Source: Rhizomys pruinosus (Eukaryota; Chordata; Mammalia; Rodentia; Spalacidae). From it: a stretch of DNA of 64,000 nt. Positions 21,045 to 31,395 of this stretch are shown here, piece by piece. The notes beneath the pieces are model-generated. The model was not told where the DNA came from. It did no database searches and worked only from the letters and a program-made list of their open reading frames with translations. Position numbers and translations under genes: made by a program. Where the stretch lies: NCBI GenBank assembly GCA_009823505.1, contig VZQC01001015.1, forward strand, positions 1 to 64,000, read 5' to 3'. Numbering within the stretch: position 1 is the first letter of the stretch; every line of letters starts with the position of its first letter.

Positions 21045-21268
21045 TTGAGATAGGGTTTGAGATAGGGTCTCAGGTAGCCCAGGGTTGCCTTAAGCTCACT
21101 ATGCAGCCAAGGATGACCCTACACTCAGATTCTCCCGTCTCTACCTATCAAGTGCTGGGCTTACAGGCATAAATACCATCCCTGGTTTTATGTGGTACTA
21201 AGGATTAAAGCCAGGGCTCTTGCATGTTAGGCAAACTCTCCACCAAATGAGCTACCTCCCCAGCCCCA
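21045..21268 (-). mobile_element. B4 SINE, antisense
   Basis: A reversed B1-like part (gatagggtctcaggtagccc ... gtgctgggcttacaggc) is joined to a reversed ID-like head (ttgcatgttaggcaaa, gagctacctccccagcccc). Confidence 0.85.
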
Positions 21269-21989
21269 ATGATTCTAAGTATTTGATAGGTCTGAACTAG
21301 AATGACTGTTTTTCACAGTTCCAAGTCATTTGGCTTTTGGCTCTAGAACTAGCAGAGGCTCAACAAAGTAGTTGTCTTAAGTCTGTCATCTAAAAAGATA
21401 AATATTTTCTATTTTCTCTTTTGTCTTTTGTTTTAAAGTTTGTATTCATTCCTTGTTGTGTGTGTTAGAAGTGTACAGAGGGTCGTTTGATATGCAAAAC
21501 ATATACAGTGAGATGATTACTACCAGGAGGCAAAGAAGAATAACCACCTCCTTCCCTGGTGACTTGCTGTCTGTGGTAAGAGCGCTGGCAGCTCTCTCTG
21601 AAGATTTCCAGTGCAATATGCAGTAGCGTTAACTGTGTTCTTTGTATGTTTGCTAGGTTTCTTCCTCATCCTACAACTTCAAGTCTATGTGCTTCACACC
21701 ACATATCCTCATTTCCTACCCCCCACCCCTGCCCCCGAAGCTTCTGTTGCAGTGTCTCGACTGACCCGTGCGCTATCCTGACTCTTCCCTCCCTCTCTTT
21801 CTTACGTATGTGACTCCTCCAGTCCTCTCTCACGGACTCTGATCCTTTTTCCTGTGGACCACCTTCAAGGCCTTCACAGAGAAAGGTTTCTGACTCAGTG
21901 CTAGCAGATGTCTGCGCACCTTTGTGTACTCCTGCTGTCTTTCTGAAACATTCCCTGCTGTTCTGACACTAAGGCCTCCTGCCCCCCAA
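21269..21989. other. Unassigned; possible old L1M tail
   Basis: The stretch near 21480-21530 (ggtcgtttgatatgcaaaac, then a tacagtgagatgattacta block) resembles an old L1M 3' end, but I am not confident. The rest is unassigned. Confidence 0.3.
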
Positions 21990-22275
21990 CTCACTTGGCT
22001 TTGCTCTACTTTCGGTAAGGTCCTGTCTCTTTTGACTTTCTGGAACCTTCCCAACGCTTGCCTCTTTTCCTCTTTGTTCACCTCCCTCATCTCTTTTCCT
22101 CTCCCACTTCTTTGTCCTTCACCAGGCTCCTTAGCACATTTTCTTTTTATTCCATTCCTCTTTCCTTCCACATCTTGTCTCCCCTCCTCCTTCCTCCAAC
22201 CTCACTCTCCTTCTTCTCCCTTTTCCTCCCCTCCCTTCCCCTTACTCTCCTTTAATCCATTTTCTCTCCTAAGGC
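21990..22275 (+). repeat. Long pyrimidine-rich tract
   Basis: Overwhelmingly C/T on the plus strand, made of CTCC, TTCC and TCTC motifs. It opens frames on both strands (152 codons plus, 113 codons minus), but composition explains these. Confidence 0.85.
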
Positions 22276-22429
22276 CTGCTCAACTCTCATATCTCCAATC
22301 AAAGATCCTCACCTCTGGCCACCACATCAAGTACCTTCAACATTTCCAGTTTGCATACGCTCCTTTTCGCTCTTCTTTCTAGTCTCTTTATTCCTGCAGC
22401 CACCAAAATCAATTTCAGAAATGTCATTA

Positions 22430-22620
22430 AGTTTCTCGAAAGCGGAATAATATTTTTTTTGCAATTTTGATCTCCAGAATTACCTTAAATCTCTCCAGCC
22501 CTGTACTTACTTCTTGATCTGCCACGTTGCTTTAGACTGTGAGCTCCCAGCGGTGAAGACACTGCCATATTTGTTTTTGTTTACTTGATGGCTAGCCCAT
22601 GGTGTTACGTACACATTTAT
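22430..22620 (+). mobile_element. L2/MIR-type relic
   Basis: ttagactgtgagctcccagc and a following cactgccatatttgttttt block match the L2/MIR 3' block (gactgtgagctcc ... gggcaggga). Diverged. Confidence 0.5.
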
Positions 22621-22624
22621 AAAT

Positions 22625-22772
22625 GTAAGCCAGGCATGGTGGCGCACACTTAATCCTAGCACTCGGGAGGCAGAGGCAGGCGGATCTTTGTGAGTTCAAG
22701 GCCAGCCTGGTCTACAGAGTGAGTTCCAGGACAGCTGGGGCTACAGGGAGACCCTGTCTCAAAAAGACACAC
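22625..22772 (+). mobile_element. B1 SINE
   Basis: gccaggcatggtggcgcac through tacagggagaccctgtctc, with a short A/CA-rich tail. Confidence 0.95.
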
Positions 22773-23910
22773 ACGCACAAAACTATGTCACTGTGGATTT
22801 TGAAAAATGAATTACATATGGTTGTTTTAACTGATTGTGCAAATTGATTGCCCCCCTGCTCAGAGACGGGGGTTAGAAACCCAGTGAGTGTCTGAATTGT
22901 AATTGGGAAACAATACTCAAGTTTCTCCTGGTCCTAATGGGTTAAACTTGAGAGTGCTATTAACCCTTGCTCAGAGAGGCAAGTCGGAAGTAGTCAGCAT
23001 CAGCAGCTTGGTGGCTTTATAGTCTGTGGATGTTCCGTTTCAAAACTTGATTTAAAACAATAAAAAAGTACCTCAAAATAATTTTAACCCCCTATTTATG
23101 TAATGTGATTTATTCTAAATACATTTTGTATCTTCATGCTGTATCAGAGTCCCACCACCACCTGTATTTTATTGGGGAAATAAACAAGGCCTCTCTCATC
23201 AGATGAGTTAATTACACTGACATATTCACTCCTCCCCAGGGATCCCATAAACTAAAATGCTGCAAAGCTTTAATTCAAACAAGCAGGCTGGAAACAAGAG
23301 CTGTGCTCTGGTATAATTTTCTTTGCAAGAGTCAAATGATCAGCACAAGGCTGATCTTGGAGGGCAAAGTAGCTTGGATTTATCAGAGGGAAACTCTTCT
23401 CAGGTCAGGTAACAAATCTGTAGGTAGGTTGAGCGTGAAGCTATTTCTCAATATTTTGCCATTACTTTCCAACCTTTGTGCTTCTGAGCCTTCTGTGGTG
23501 GTGATTTTGTTTATCTATATATCCAGTAATTCCGCTGCTTAGGATCTGCCCGGAGATGGCTGTGCACATGGAACACAATCACACGCGTCCCAGTCCACTT
23601 CTGTCCTTGGGGGAGACTGCAGCAGCAGTCACTGTATCTACCACCTCTGAAGGGACCTAGTCAAACGAGGGTGGAGGCTGATAGGGGCATTTTAGGTCAG
23701 GTTCCTCAAAGCAGAGCTTGAGACAAAGGTCCATTAGTTGAGGCTTTGTCGAGAACTTTCTACAGAGGGATTGGCTGAGAAGATGGGAAGCAGACGGAAG
23801 GTGGGGGTGGGGCGCGGCAGACAGGATGTCACGTGAGGTGTGAGCTGCTGCAGCAATTCGTACATCAGCTTCTGCTCACTGGAGCTCTGTTGTGAGAATC
23901 ACTGCGTGGG
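22773..23910. other. Unique non-coding sequence
   Basis: About 1.1 kb without recognised repeats. The 79-codon plus frame at 23303-23542 has no recognisable domain. I see no promoter or exon signature. Confidence 0.4.
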
Positions 23911-24185
23911 TGATGTCGAGGTTGGAATGTGAGACGCATTTGAGCACTTGGTTCCCAGCTGGTGGCGCTGTTACGGAAGCGTTATGGACCTGTTAGGAAG
24001 TAAAGTCTTCCCTGGGGAAGGACATCACTTGGAGTGGACTTTAGGTATCACAACCTGGCCTTACCGCCTGTGCATTCTCTCATCCTGACTATTGGTGCAG
24101 TGTGACGAGCTAGCCTCACGCATCTGCTGCCAGGCCTGACCCAACACAATGGACTCAACCACTATGGGATCGTGAGCCAGCACTC
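23911..24185 (+). mobile_element. ORR1-like MaLR LTR
   Basis: tgagcacttggttcccagct, ggtggcgctgtta and ggttatggacc-like blocks follow the ORR1 consensus. The segment continues to ggatcgtgagccagc. The polyadenylation end is lost, so the LTR is 3'-truncated or decayed. Confidence 0.75.
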
Positions 24186-24846
24186 TATCATCGTAGGAGA
24201 AATGAATCTAATATGGATGCCTTCCTCCACTAGTGGACCCACACCCCAGCTCAGAGAAGTCCTGGGAAGAGACCATTATGGTACAGGACCCAAACTCCAG
24301 GCACACCTGGCTCCTTCCTCATGAACAAGAGCCTGTGGCAGCTACAGGAACAGAATTTCACGTGCTGATTGTCCCGTTGTAGGAAGGTTTGACTTACTGC
24401 TTTCCACCCTACATTGCTATGGAAGCGATGTGCCTTTGGTGGGAACTCTACTTCAGGTTTTAGTGTCTTTTCCCAGAGCAGCAGGGCAGGAATTCTCTTG
24501 AGATGCAGAGCTGGGAGCTCAAACCCCACTGTTTTGATGGAGAACAGCCACCAGTCTACAGGGTGGCTTCTGAACTGGGATGTGCAGTAAGTCTTGTGAT
24601 TCCAGTGCATTTCTGGGTGAGAATTCTTTTGGCGTGTGCTGGGGGGAGGGAAGGTAGTCAGTAGGGGTAAAACAGTCATGAGAGGACCACGGAGTGTCTA
24701 ACGTGTTGAGAAACAAGGCATGCTGTGCTTATAGCATCAGAGCTGGGGGAGGAGGGCCCTTTTCTCTCCACATACCTGGGACGGCTGCATGCATGAAGTC
24801 TCTGCAGAAAACCTCTGGTTCAGACGGTTTGTAAGGACCTCTGCAA

Positions 24847-24852
<6 letters not shown>
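24186..24852. other. Unassigned non-coding sequence
   Basis: Contains a 142-codon antisense open frame (24251-24679), rich in H, S and P, without a domain I recognise and with no supporting splice or promoter signals. I do not call it a gene. Confidence 0.35.

Positions 24853-24893
<41 letters not shown>
24853..24893. repeat. (TG)n microsatellite
   Basis: About 20 TG units. It forms the tail side of the adjacent antisense RSINE. Confidence 0.97.
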
Positions 24894-25080
24894 ATGTGGA
24901 AGCCAGAGGTCCATATCTACATCCTTGTCGTCACTCTGTCCACCTTATTTTTGACTCAAGGCCTTTCACTGAACCTGGAGCTCAGCTATTGGCTAGACTG
25001 ACTGGGAGCCCCAGGGATCCTCCTGGATCTGCTTCCCAGGGCTGGGATTATGAACACATACCACAATGTCCGACTTTTAT
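24894..25080 (-). mobile_element. B4/RSINE1-type SINE, antisense
   Basis: ggaagccagaggtccatatc, ctggagctcagctattgg, gagccccagggatcctcct and gggctgggattatgaac follow the reversed RSINE order. Confidence 0.8.
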
Positions 25081-25599
25081 ATGGCTGCTGTGGCCGTGAG
25101 CTTGTATCCTCACACTTGCATGACAAAGCGCTTTACATAATATGTGATTGCTGGGAACTTTTGACCCAAAGCCAGTGAAATGAGCAGTGACTCAGAAGGA
25201 AATGAGCAGTTTCTTTGGTAAGCTTACTGTTCAAAGATATATTTTATTTAGCTCATGGTAGCAGCAGGGCTATGCAGTGACTGATTCCAGCACATTCCAT
25301 TCACAGCTAGGCTGTCCAACATGGCAACCCTGGGAACAAGTATCTTTGACACAGTAAGAGTGGCCAGGGTTAAGAGTGTCATGTTTACAAATTGTTACAT
25401 AAAATTTCACATAAGCTGGCCAAGACTGAGCCCATCAACATCCTGTCATGGAAGGGAAGGGACTCATGAGGCCATATGCCTCCTGATGATCTTTACCTGA
25501 TTACTGATGGATTGCGGGGAAGGAGAGACATTTTCTTCAGTGGTGTAGACACTGCTAGGGTGTCTATGCTCCTGTAGACAACCCCTCATCCATGTTTCT
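25081..25599. other. Unassigned; trace of an LTR
   Basis: atattttatttagctcatgg (25238-25257) resembles the reversed polyadenylation region of a MaLR LTR but is too short to call. The rest is unassigned. Confidence 0.35.
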
Positions 25600-25815
25600 G
25601 AAAGCAAGACTAATGAAACTGATTGGGTTGCGAAAAACAAACAAGCAAACTATGAAGTAGAAGGAGGATGAGTTGGGAAGGAGTTCAGCTAAGATGAGAG
25701 GAGGGTAATAGAGGGTACTGGGGGGTGAATATGATCAAATATATGTAAGAAACTGTCATAATGAAACTCACTATTATGCATAATTAATACAGGCTAATAA
25801 ACATTAGAAAACAAG
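25600..25815 (+). mobile_element. Rodent L1 (Lx-like) 3' end
   Basis: A G/A-rich tract (ggaggatgagttgggaagg), then gggggtgaatatgatcaaat, ctgtcataatgaaact and aggctaataaac. This is the typical 3' UTR end of older murine L1, related to 62.8-63.0 kb. Confidence 0.75.
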
Positions 25816-25871
25816 TAAGGAGGAAGAACATGTGACATTTAGATACATATAGAAAGAAAGCCTAAAAGAGT

Positions 25872-26075
25872 CTGGCTTGCGGCTGAGCAGATGTCTCAGT
25901 GAGTAAAATTGCTTGCTAGACAAACATGAGGACCAGAGTTAAGGTCCTCCACCCACATATGAAGCTGGGAGTGGCTACATGCACCTGTAATCTGACACTT
26001 TCTGGAGGGAATAAGGTGCAGAGAGACAGAGAAAGAGAAACTGTCAACCCTTAGCACATGCAGGGGCACACACAT
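25872..26075 (+). mobile_element. B4/RSINE1-type SINE
   Basis: Head gctgagcagatgtctcagtg, then tgcttgctagacaaacatga and gctgggagtggctacatgca, with a purine-rich 3' part. Confidence 0.75.
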
Positions 26076-26839
26076 GAGCCACAGAGATATAAAAGAGGAA
26101 AGAAAAAGCCCGGCTTACATTGTCAGAGACTACAGGTCCGTGCGTAAAATGACACTGCATTCTAGGAAGAGTGCTATTTGCAAACTGAACCCTTGGGAGG
26201 TAGATTGATAAATCCCAAGCCAATTTATTCACTTACAGCAGGCAATATAACCGGCACAATAACTCAGCCAGTCTTTTTCATTGTATTGACTTTACTTAAG
26301 AAACCAAATTAATTATCAGAAGGTTGCTTTGCTAAGTATGGAATTAGAAAGAAAGGAAATTGGATGGTCTTAAGGGATTGCTCGTATAGGCTTGGTAAGT
26401 CTCAATAAATTGCCTCTAAAGAGAAAGGAATGCATTGTATGCGGGCATACTGGCTTTGTCCTAAGCGCCTTTGCCTTGAACCTGGAAGCTGACCCAGGTT
26501 TATCATCGAAGGCTTTTGGTTTACGCTTCTCATGATCATATTACCTGGCTTTGAAAAATCTAAACTGTGCTTTACATCAAGGCAATTTTAAGTGTGCTGT
26601 GTCCGGCTGCGTCTGGGGAGGTCTCTTAAGCTCGGGGATAATGATAATCTTCCATCGGAAATAACTCTTTTTTGTCTTTTTCTTTGGTCTGTTTCACTTT
26701 TGGTCTCTTCTACTTCTTTTCTTCACTGAAGTATGTCTCAAAATGCTCAGAAGCATGCACTATGCTTTATTTCATTGTGGTGACTAGGAGCCCACACTCT
26801 AGCCAAACTGCTCATTTTACACAATGGCTCGGTTCCTTT
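26076..26839. other. Unique non-coding sequence
   Basis: No recognised repeat or gene. Confidence 0.4.
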
Positions 26840-27170
26840 CAAGTGGGCTTGCTTAGCCTCTACTGTCTTACTAATAAAATGGGAACAACTGGGGCTAGAG
26901 AGATGGCTCAGCAGTTAAGAGCACTGGGTGTTCTTATAGACGACCTGAGTTTGGAAACCCAGCATCCGCATGGTGGTTAACAACTGTCTGTAACTCCAGT
27001 TCCAGAAAAGTCCAATGCCCTCTTCTGACCTCTGTGGCCAATGCATGCCTAAAGGTAAATAACTTTCAAAAATTAAATAATTAAAATAAAATGGGGCAAT
27101 AATAGTGTCATGTCATAGAGTTGTTGTGGATTACCTGAGTGTGTGTGACAGTTTGGCATTTAGACAATAT
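26840..27170 (+). mobile_element. MIR relic split by a B2
   Basis: Left half: gcttagcctctactgtctta, then aataaaatggg. Right half after the B2: aataaaatggggcaataata and atagagttgttgtggatta. Joined across the insertion, the halves give the continuous MIR order. Confidence 0.75.
26884..27084 (+). mobile_element. B2 SINE inserted in MIR
   Basis: ggggctagagagatggctca head and aactccagttccag body, with an A-rich tail. 11-bp TSDs (aataaaatggg) at 26873-26883 and 27085-27095 are part of the host MIR. Confidence 0.95.
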
Positions 27171-27623
27171 ACAGTTTTAGAATTCTAAACAGCTCTAGAA
27201 CCCCAAGATACATAAGATTAAAGTATTCCCATAAAAATTTTAAGATATTTGCCTTTCTACAGAGATACTTTTGCATTAACTGTAAAGAATGATGTCTGGT
27301 AGAAATGTTGGTGCTGTGGAATGAAGTGTGAGCAGCAGATGCTGTGGTATTCGTGACACACAGGGAAAGACATGAGATACCAGGGTGACTTAAGTGTCTC
27401 TAATTCTGTGCAAGGACAGAAAACATAGAGAACACATACATGTCCAGGCATGTATGTCCACATTTCTTCTGTGTCCAAGGTCATGTTGATTGTCTCCAGG
27501 AATCAATCTCATGTAATTGACTTGAGATCTGAAGTTTCCTGTTACCATGAAACACCATCGTTATTTGGAAGAGTGACTGAAAAATTGTGGTTATTCAGAT
27601 CTGAGGATCTGAAATCCTCTTTG

Positions 27624-27627
<4 letters not shown>
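27171..27627. other. Unique non-coding sequence
   Basis: No recognised repeat or gene. Confidence 0.4.

Positions 27628-27664
<37 letters not shown>
27628..27664. repeat. (CT)n microsatellite
   Basis: About 18 CT units followed by further pyrimidine-rich DNA to about 27700. Confidence 0.95.
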
Positions 27665-27668
<4 letters not shown>

Positions 27669-27735
27669 CTCTCTTCTTCCTCCATCCCTCTCTCTATGTC
27701 TCTGACTTATGAGAGGAATCACTCTTTCCCCCACC

Positions 27736-27925
27736 CATTCTCCCATTGTTTTATTCACAGCCTTCATTAGAGGCCAAAGCAACAGGCTGTCTCCTCCTGG
27801 ATTTGAACCTCCAGACTATGAGTTGTGCAAACCTTTTCTCTTTATAAGTTAATAATAATTTCGTTGTTGTAATTACAACAGAGCAGCATATGAATGTTTA
27901 TCATGACAGTGATTTCAGATTCCAC
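27736..27925 (+). mobile_element. MaLR-like LTR 3' part (tentative)
   Basis: ctggatttgaacctccagac, a gagttgtgc block and ctttataagttaataat resemble the 3' end of MT-type LTRs. The 5' part is not recognisable. Confidence 0.45.
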
Positions 27926-27961
27926 ATAGCAACTGACTTTTAAAAAACATTACTTACTGAG

Positions 27962-28193
27962 GCTGGAGAGATGGCTCAGTGGTTAAAAACAATTGCTATC
28001 TTCCAGAGGACCTAGGTTTGATCCCAGCACCCACATGGTGGCTAACAACCATCTGTAACTCCAGTTCCAGAACATCTGATACCTTCTTCTGGCCCCTGCA
28101 GCCATTGCATGCACACGGTGCTTATAGACATGCAGGCAATACAATACTCATACATATAAAGTAAAAATAATAAATAAAAATATTTTACAAAAT
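27962..28193 (+). mobile_element. B2 SINE with TSD
   Basis: gctggagagatggctcagtg head and B2 body with an AAATAA tail. 13-bp TSDs (attacttactgag/attacttattgag) at 27949-27961 and 28194-28206. Confidence 0.95.
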
Positions 28194-28206
28194 ATTACTT
28201 ATTGAG

Positions 28207-28546
28207 TTTAGGCATATTTTCAAAGAAGAAAATTTTGGTATAGTATTAAACTTATCTGAAAAGTTCTTAAATTATTCTTTTCTATCCCCCCTACATATAT
28301 GTGTGAGATTGAATTTCCTTCCTGTACATCTTTCCACCACAACAATGTATCACAATAGACTGAACAGAGAACAAGATCCAAGTCAGCTGCTTTCTGTAAC
28401 AAGACATTTAAAAAAATGTATTTCTTACCAAATATTTTGTTTAGAAACTATAGTTATATTTTATATACACATATACTATTTAAGTTAACCTGAAATAGAT
28501 TTGATACAGTTTAATATTTATTACTATTTAACCTGACTTTAAAAAT
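28207..28546. other. A/T-rich unique sequence
   Basis: No recognised repeat or gene. Confidence 0.4.
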
Positions 28547-28555
28547 AAGTATCTT

Positions 28556-28702
28556 TGCCGAGGTGGCGCATGCCTTTAATCCTAGCACTTGGGAGGCAGA
28601 GGCAGGCGGATCTTTGTGAGTTCAAGGCCAGCCCAGTTTACAGAGCGAGTTCCAGGACAGCTGGGGCTACAGGGAGACCCTGTGTCAAAAAAGACAAAAA
28701 AA
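28556..28702 (+). mobile_element. B1 SINE
   Basis: gaggtggcgcatgcctttaa through acagggagaccctgtgtc. Short TSDs (aagtatctt) at 28547-28555 and 28703-28711. Confidence 0.95.
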
Positions 28703-28761
28703 AAGTATCTTAAAAAAATAAATATCTTTAAAGACCTCCCCCCCCGTTTCCATTTTCTATT

Positions 28762-28945
28762 TTTAATTATGTGTGCATGAGTGTGTGTCTGTCTGTGGGT
28801 ATGTGCACATGAGCGTAGGTACATTCAGAGAGCAGAGGTGTTGGGTTCTCTCAGAGCTGGGGTTCCAGAAGATTGTAAGCTGGCCTATCTGGGTTCTAGG
28901 AACTGAGTTCTGCAAGAACAGTACCTGTTCATAACCACAGCTCAT
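28762..28945 (-). mobile_element. B3 SINE, antisense
   Basis: TG-rich tail, then gagagcagaggtgttgggtt, ggttctaggaactgagttc and gttcataaccacagctca, the reversed B3 order. Confidence 0.8.
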
Positions 28946-29059
28946 TAAATTTTAAGAGAGTACAGATATCCAGAAATCCTGAGGGTTAAAAGCTTAAAAA
29001 TCAGTAGTTTACAACATTGTGCAATACACAACAAAGGTATAGAGATCCTTAATTCTTTT

Positions 29060-29204
29060 TTTTTTTTTTTTTTTTTTGGTCTTTTCGAGACAGGGTCTCC
29101 CTGTAGAATTTGCTCTGTAGACCAGGCTGGCCTTGAACTCACAAAGATCTGCCTGCCTCTGCCTCCAAGTGCTAGGACTGAAGGCGTGCGCCACCATGCC
29201 CGGC
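29060..29204 (-). mobile_element. B1 SINE, antisense, with perfect TSD
   Basis: Poly-T run, then the reversed B1 to caccatgcccggc. Perfect 16-bp TSDs (gatccttaattctttt) at 29044-29059 and 29205-29220 mark a young copy. Confidence 0.97.
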
Positions 29205-29220
29205 GATCCTTAATTCTTTT

Positions 29221-29530
29221 ATTATGCAGTTGTTCAAACACAATATCTTGTTACCAATCTATAACTTTAATTAACAGTTAACTAAATTAATAACCTTTAT
29301 TGAAGCCTTATTGTGTGCCTAAGAGTATGCTATTTCCTTTGCATGCATTATCTAATATAATTTAGCTATAAACGATGAGACACAATTGTTAGATTTATTT
29401 TATACAATAGAAAAGAAAAAGAGATGGCATACAGAGATATTAGACCATTTGCCCAAAGTTGATAGGCTCTACAGTAGCAGAAATGGGATCTTTGGCCATC
29501 TCATTTTAAAGATTCTGCCCTTAACACCTT
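29221..29530. other. A/T-rich unique sequence
   Basis: No recognised repeat or gene. Confidence 0.4.
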
Positions 29531-30195
29531 TTTTCTGTGCATGTGTGATGGTTAAAATTGACTGTTGGGGCTGGAGAGATGGCTCAGCGGTTAAGTGCAC
29601 CGATTGCTCTTGCAGAGGACCCGGGTTCAATTCCCAGCACCCGCATGGCAGTTAAGCTGGGCGTGGTGGCACACACCTTTGATCCTAGCATTCAGGAGGC
29701 AGAGGCAGGCGGATCTCTGTGAGTTCAAGGCCAGCCTGGTCTACAGAGTTCCAGGCCAGCTGGGCCTATAGGGAGATGCTGTCTCAAAAAAAAAAGTAAA
29801 TAAAAATAAATAAATAAAATAAATAAAATTGATTGTCAATTTAATAAGATCTTAGGTGGTCTAGAAGACAAACCTCCGGCCATGCTTATGAGAGATTATC
29901 TAGATTAGGTCAAGTGAGGTGAGAAGACCCACCCTAAATTTGGGCTTCACCATCCCAGGGGCTGTGGTCCTGGATGGAATTAAAAGGAGAAAGTAACAAA
30001 AGTAACTTTCGCTATTCTTCCCTTTCTGATGTGGAGCTCAGCCCATGTGAAGGCTGTTTCAAGATCCTGCTGCCTTGACCTCACCACCATGATGGACTGT
30101 ACCTGAAACCATAAAGCCCGGAATGAACCATGTATTTCTTAAGTTGCTTTTGACAAGGTGTTCTATCACACAATAGGAAAAGAGACTAACACAGC
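29531..30195 (+). mobile_element. MaLR-type LTR split by a chimeric SINE
   Basis: LTR start tgtgatggttaaaattgac (29545), resumed after the SINE at gtcaatttaataagatctta. It continues with gagattatctagattaggtc, gaagacccaccctaaat, ccaccatgatggactgtacc and aagttgcttttgacaaggtg, ending near agactaacacagca. The same family lies at 59.8 kb. Confidence 0.8.
29566..29824 (+). mobile_element. Chimeric B2-B1 SINE flanked by one TSD
   Basis: A B2 head of about 90 bp (29566-29655; gggctggagagatggctcag, B box gggttcaattccc) is fused directly to a complete B1 (29656 onward; gctgggcgtggtggcaca). The single A-rich tail ends in AAATAA units. One 12-bp TSD (aaaattgactgt/aaaattgattgt) at 29554-29565 and 29825-29836 encloses both parts. 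The B2 3' body is absent on both sides of the B1. Confidence 0.85.
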
Positions 30196-31142
30196 ATGAG
30201 AAGACTGGTTTCTATTATTCCTCATTGAAAAGCTTTGGGCTTTGAGTCTCCCACCACCTTGGATATATTATCAGAGTTTCATCTCCCCACCACACTCATC
30301 CCGGCCAGGTCTCCTCCTGGGACTGTCTAGTAACACTCAAAAGAGTACTGCTAGTGAAGCCACCCCCAATCATGTCACCGGCCATGGTTCATGTTGATTA
30401 GTGTCTGCTGGTTACCAACCCATCTAAAGGGCTTTTCCAAAACCGGATGAGCAATTCCCTTTGGACCTCTGGGATGCTAACAAGTGCTGAACTCCATCAC
30501 AACTGGTTGTCTAATCTTCAGAGTCCAGCAAAACATAAACATTTTCCAAACCTTTTACAAATCCTTCAGGATTACAATAGCAGAGCACTGATCCAGTGAT
30601 TGCTCTGGGGGAGGTGTACACTCCACTCTGTCAGTCTGGGGCTGGGGGACTGGCAGGTTTCCACACAACTGAGCAATAGTCCCACTTTTTTTGATACTAT
30701 CTCATGTTATGGGTCTTGGGTGCAAGGGCAAGTCTGGGTACTCCTCCACCCCCCACCTTACACAGTTCCTTCCTCTCTCCTGTCCTTTCCCAGGCACAAA
30801 TACAGGGCTTTGAGCCAATCTGGACTCTGCTGACTTACAGTCTTCCTCGTTTCTCTGACTGGCCTTGGTTTTAGATCCAGTGACATCTGGAATCCTAGCC
30901 CCAGTTTATACCTGCCCTTGTGGCCAAGAGGGAAGAGGAACTTTCCCCACTGTCTCCATCAGAACAGGATGGAAGGAGCTGTTTCCCTGGGAAGTAGTAA
31001 CTAAAATAGACAAAACCCTTGCAGAAAAGCCCTGGTTTTCCCCAAACAGCCCTTTGCAGAAACATAAATCTGAACCTTGACAAATATGTAGCACAATAAG
31101 AGTAAAGCAATTGGTTTAATCTGAAAATATTTTTTGCTCCTT
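30196..31142. other. Unique non-coding sequence
   Basis: About 950 bp with no recognised repeat. Overlapping ORFs of 60-77 codons have no domain signature. Confidence 0.4.
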
Positions 31143-31157
31143 AAGAAACGACATTAG

Positions 31158-31380
31158 GTGCTGGAGACAAGGCTCAGCACTTAAGAGTACTTACGAGTTT
31201 TTCTTGCAGAAGACCTGGGTTCCATTCCCATCACTCATGTGGCAGCTAACAACCATCAATAACTCCAGTTCCAGGGAATCTGACGCCTTCTTCTGACCTC
31301 CATAAGCATTACCCAAGAGAGATACACTTACACACATGCAGACAATACACTCATACACATACAAATAATAAGATTTTAAA
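31158..31380 (+). mobile_element. B2 SINE with TSD
   Basis: Diverged head (gctggagacaaggctcagc) and B2 body. 15-bp TSDs (aagaaacgacattag/aagaaatgacatcag) at 31143-31157 and 31381-31395 differ at two bases. Confidence 0.9.
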
Positions 31381-31395
31381 AAGAAATGACATCAG

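Noticed and set aside
21924..22382. 152-codon open frame on the plus strand (with an opposing 113-codon frame)
   Set aside because: It lies in a pyrimidine-rich tract, so the protein is a monotonous S/P/L/F string. Low complexity explains both frames.
24251..24679. 142-codon antisense open frame
   Set aside because: No recognisable domain, no splice or promoter context, and ordinary for random sequence at this GC content.
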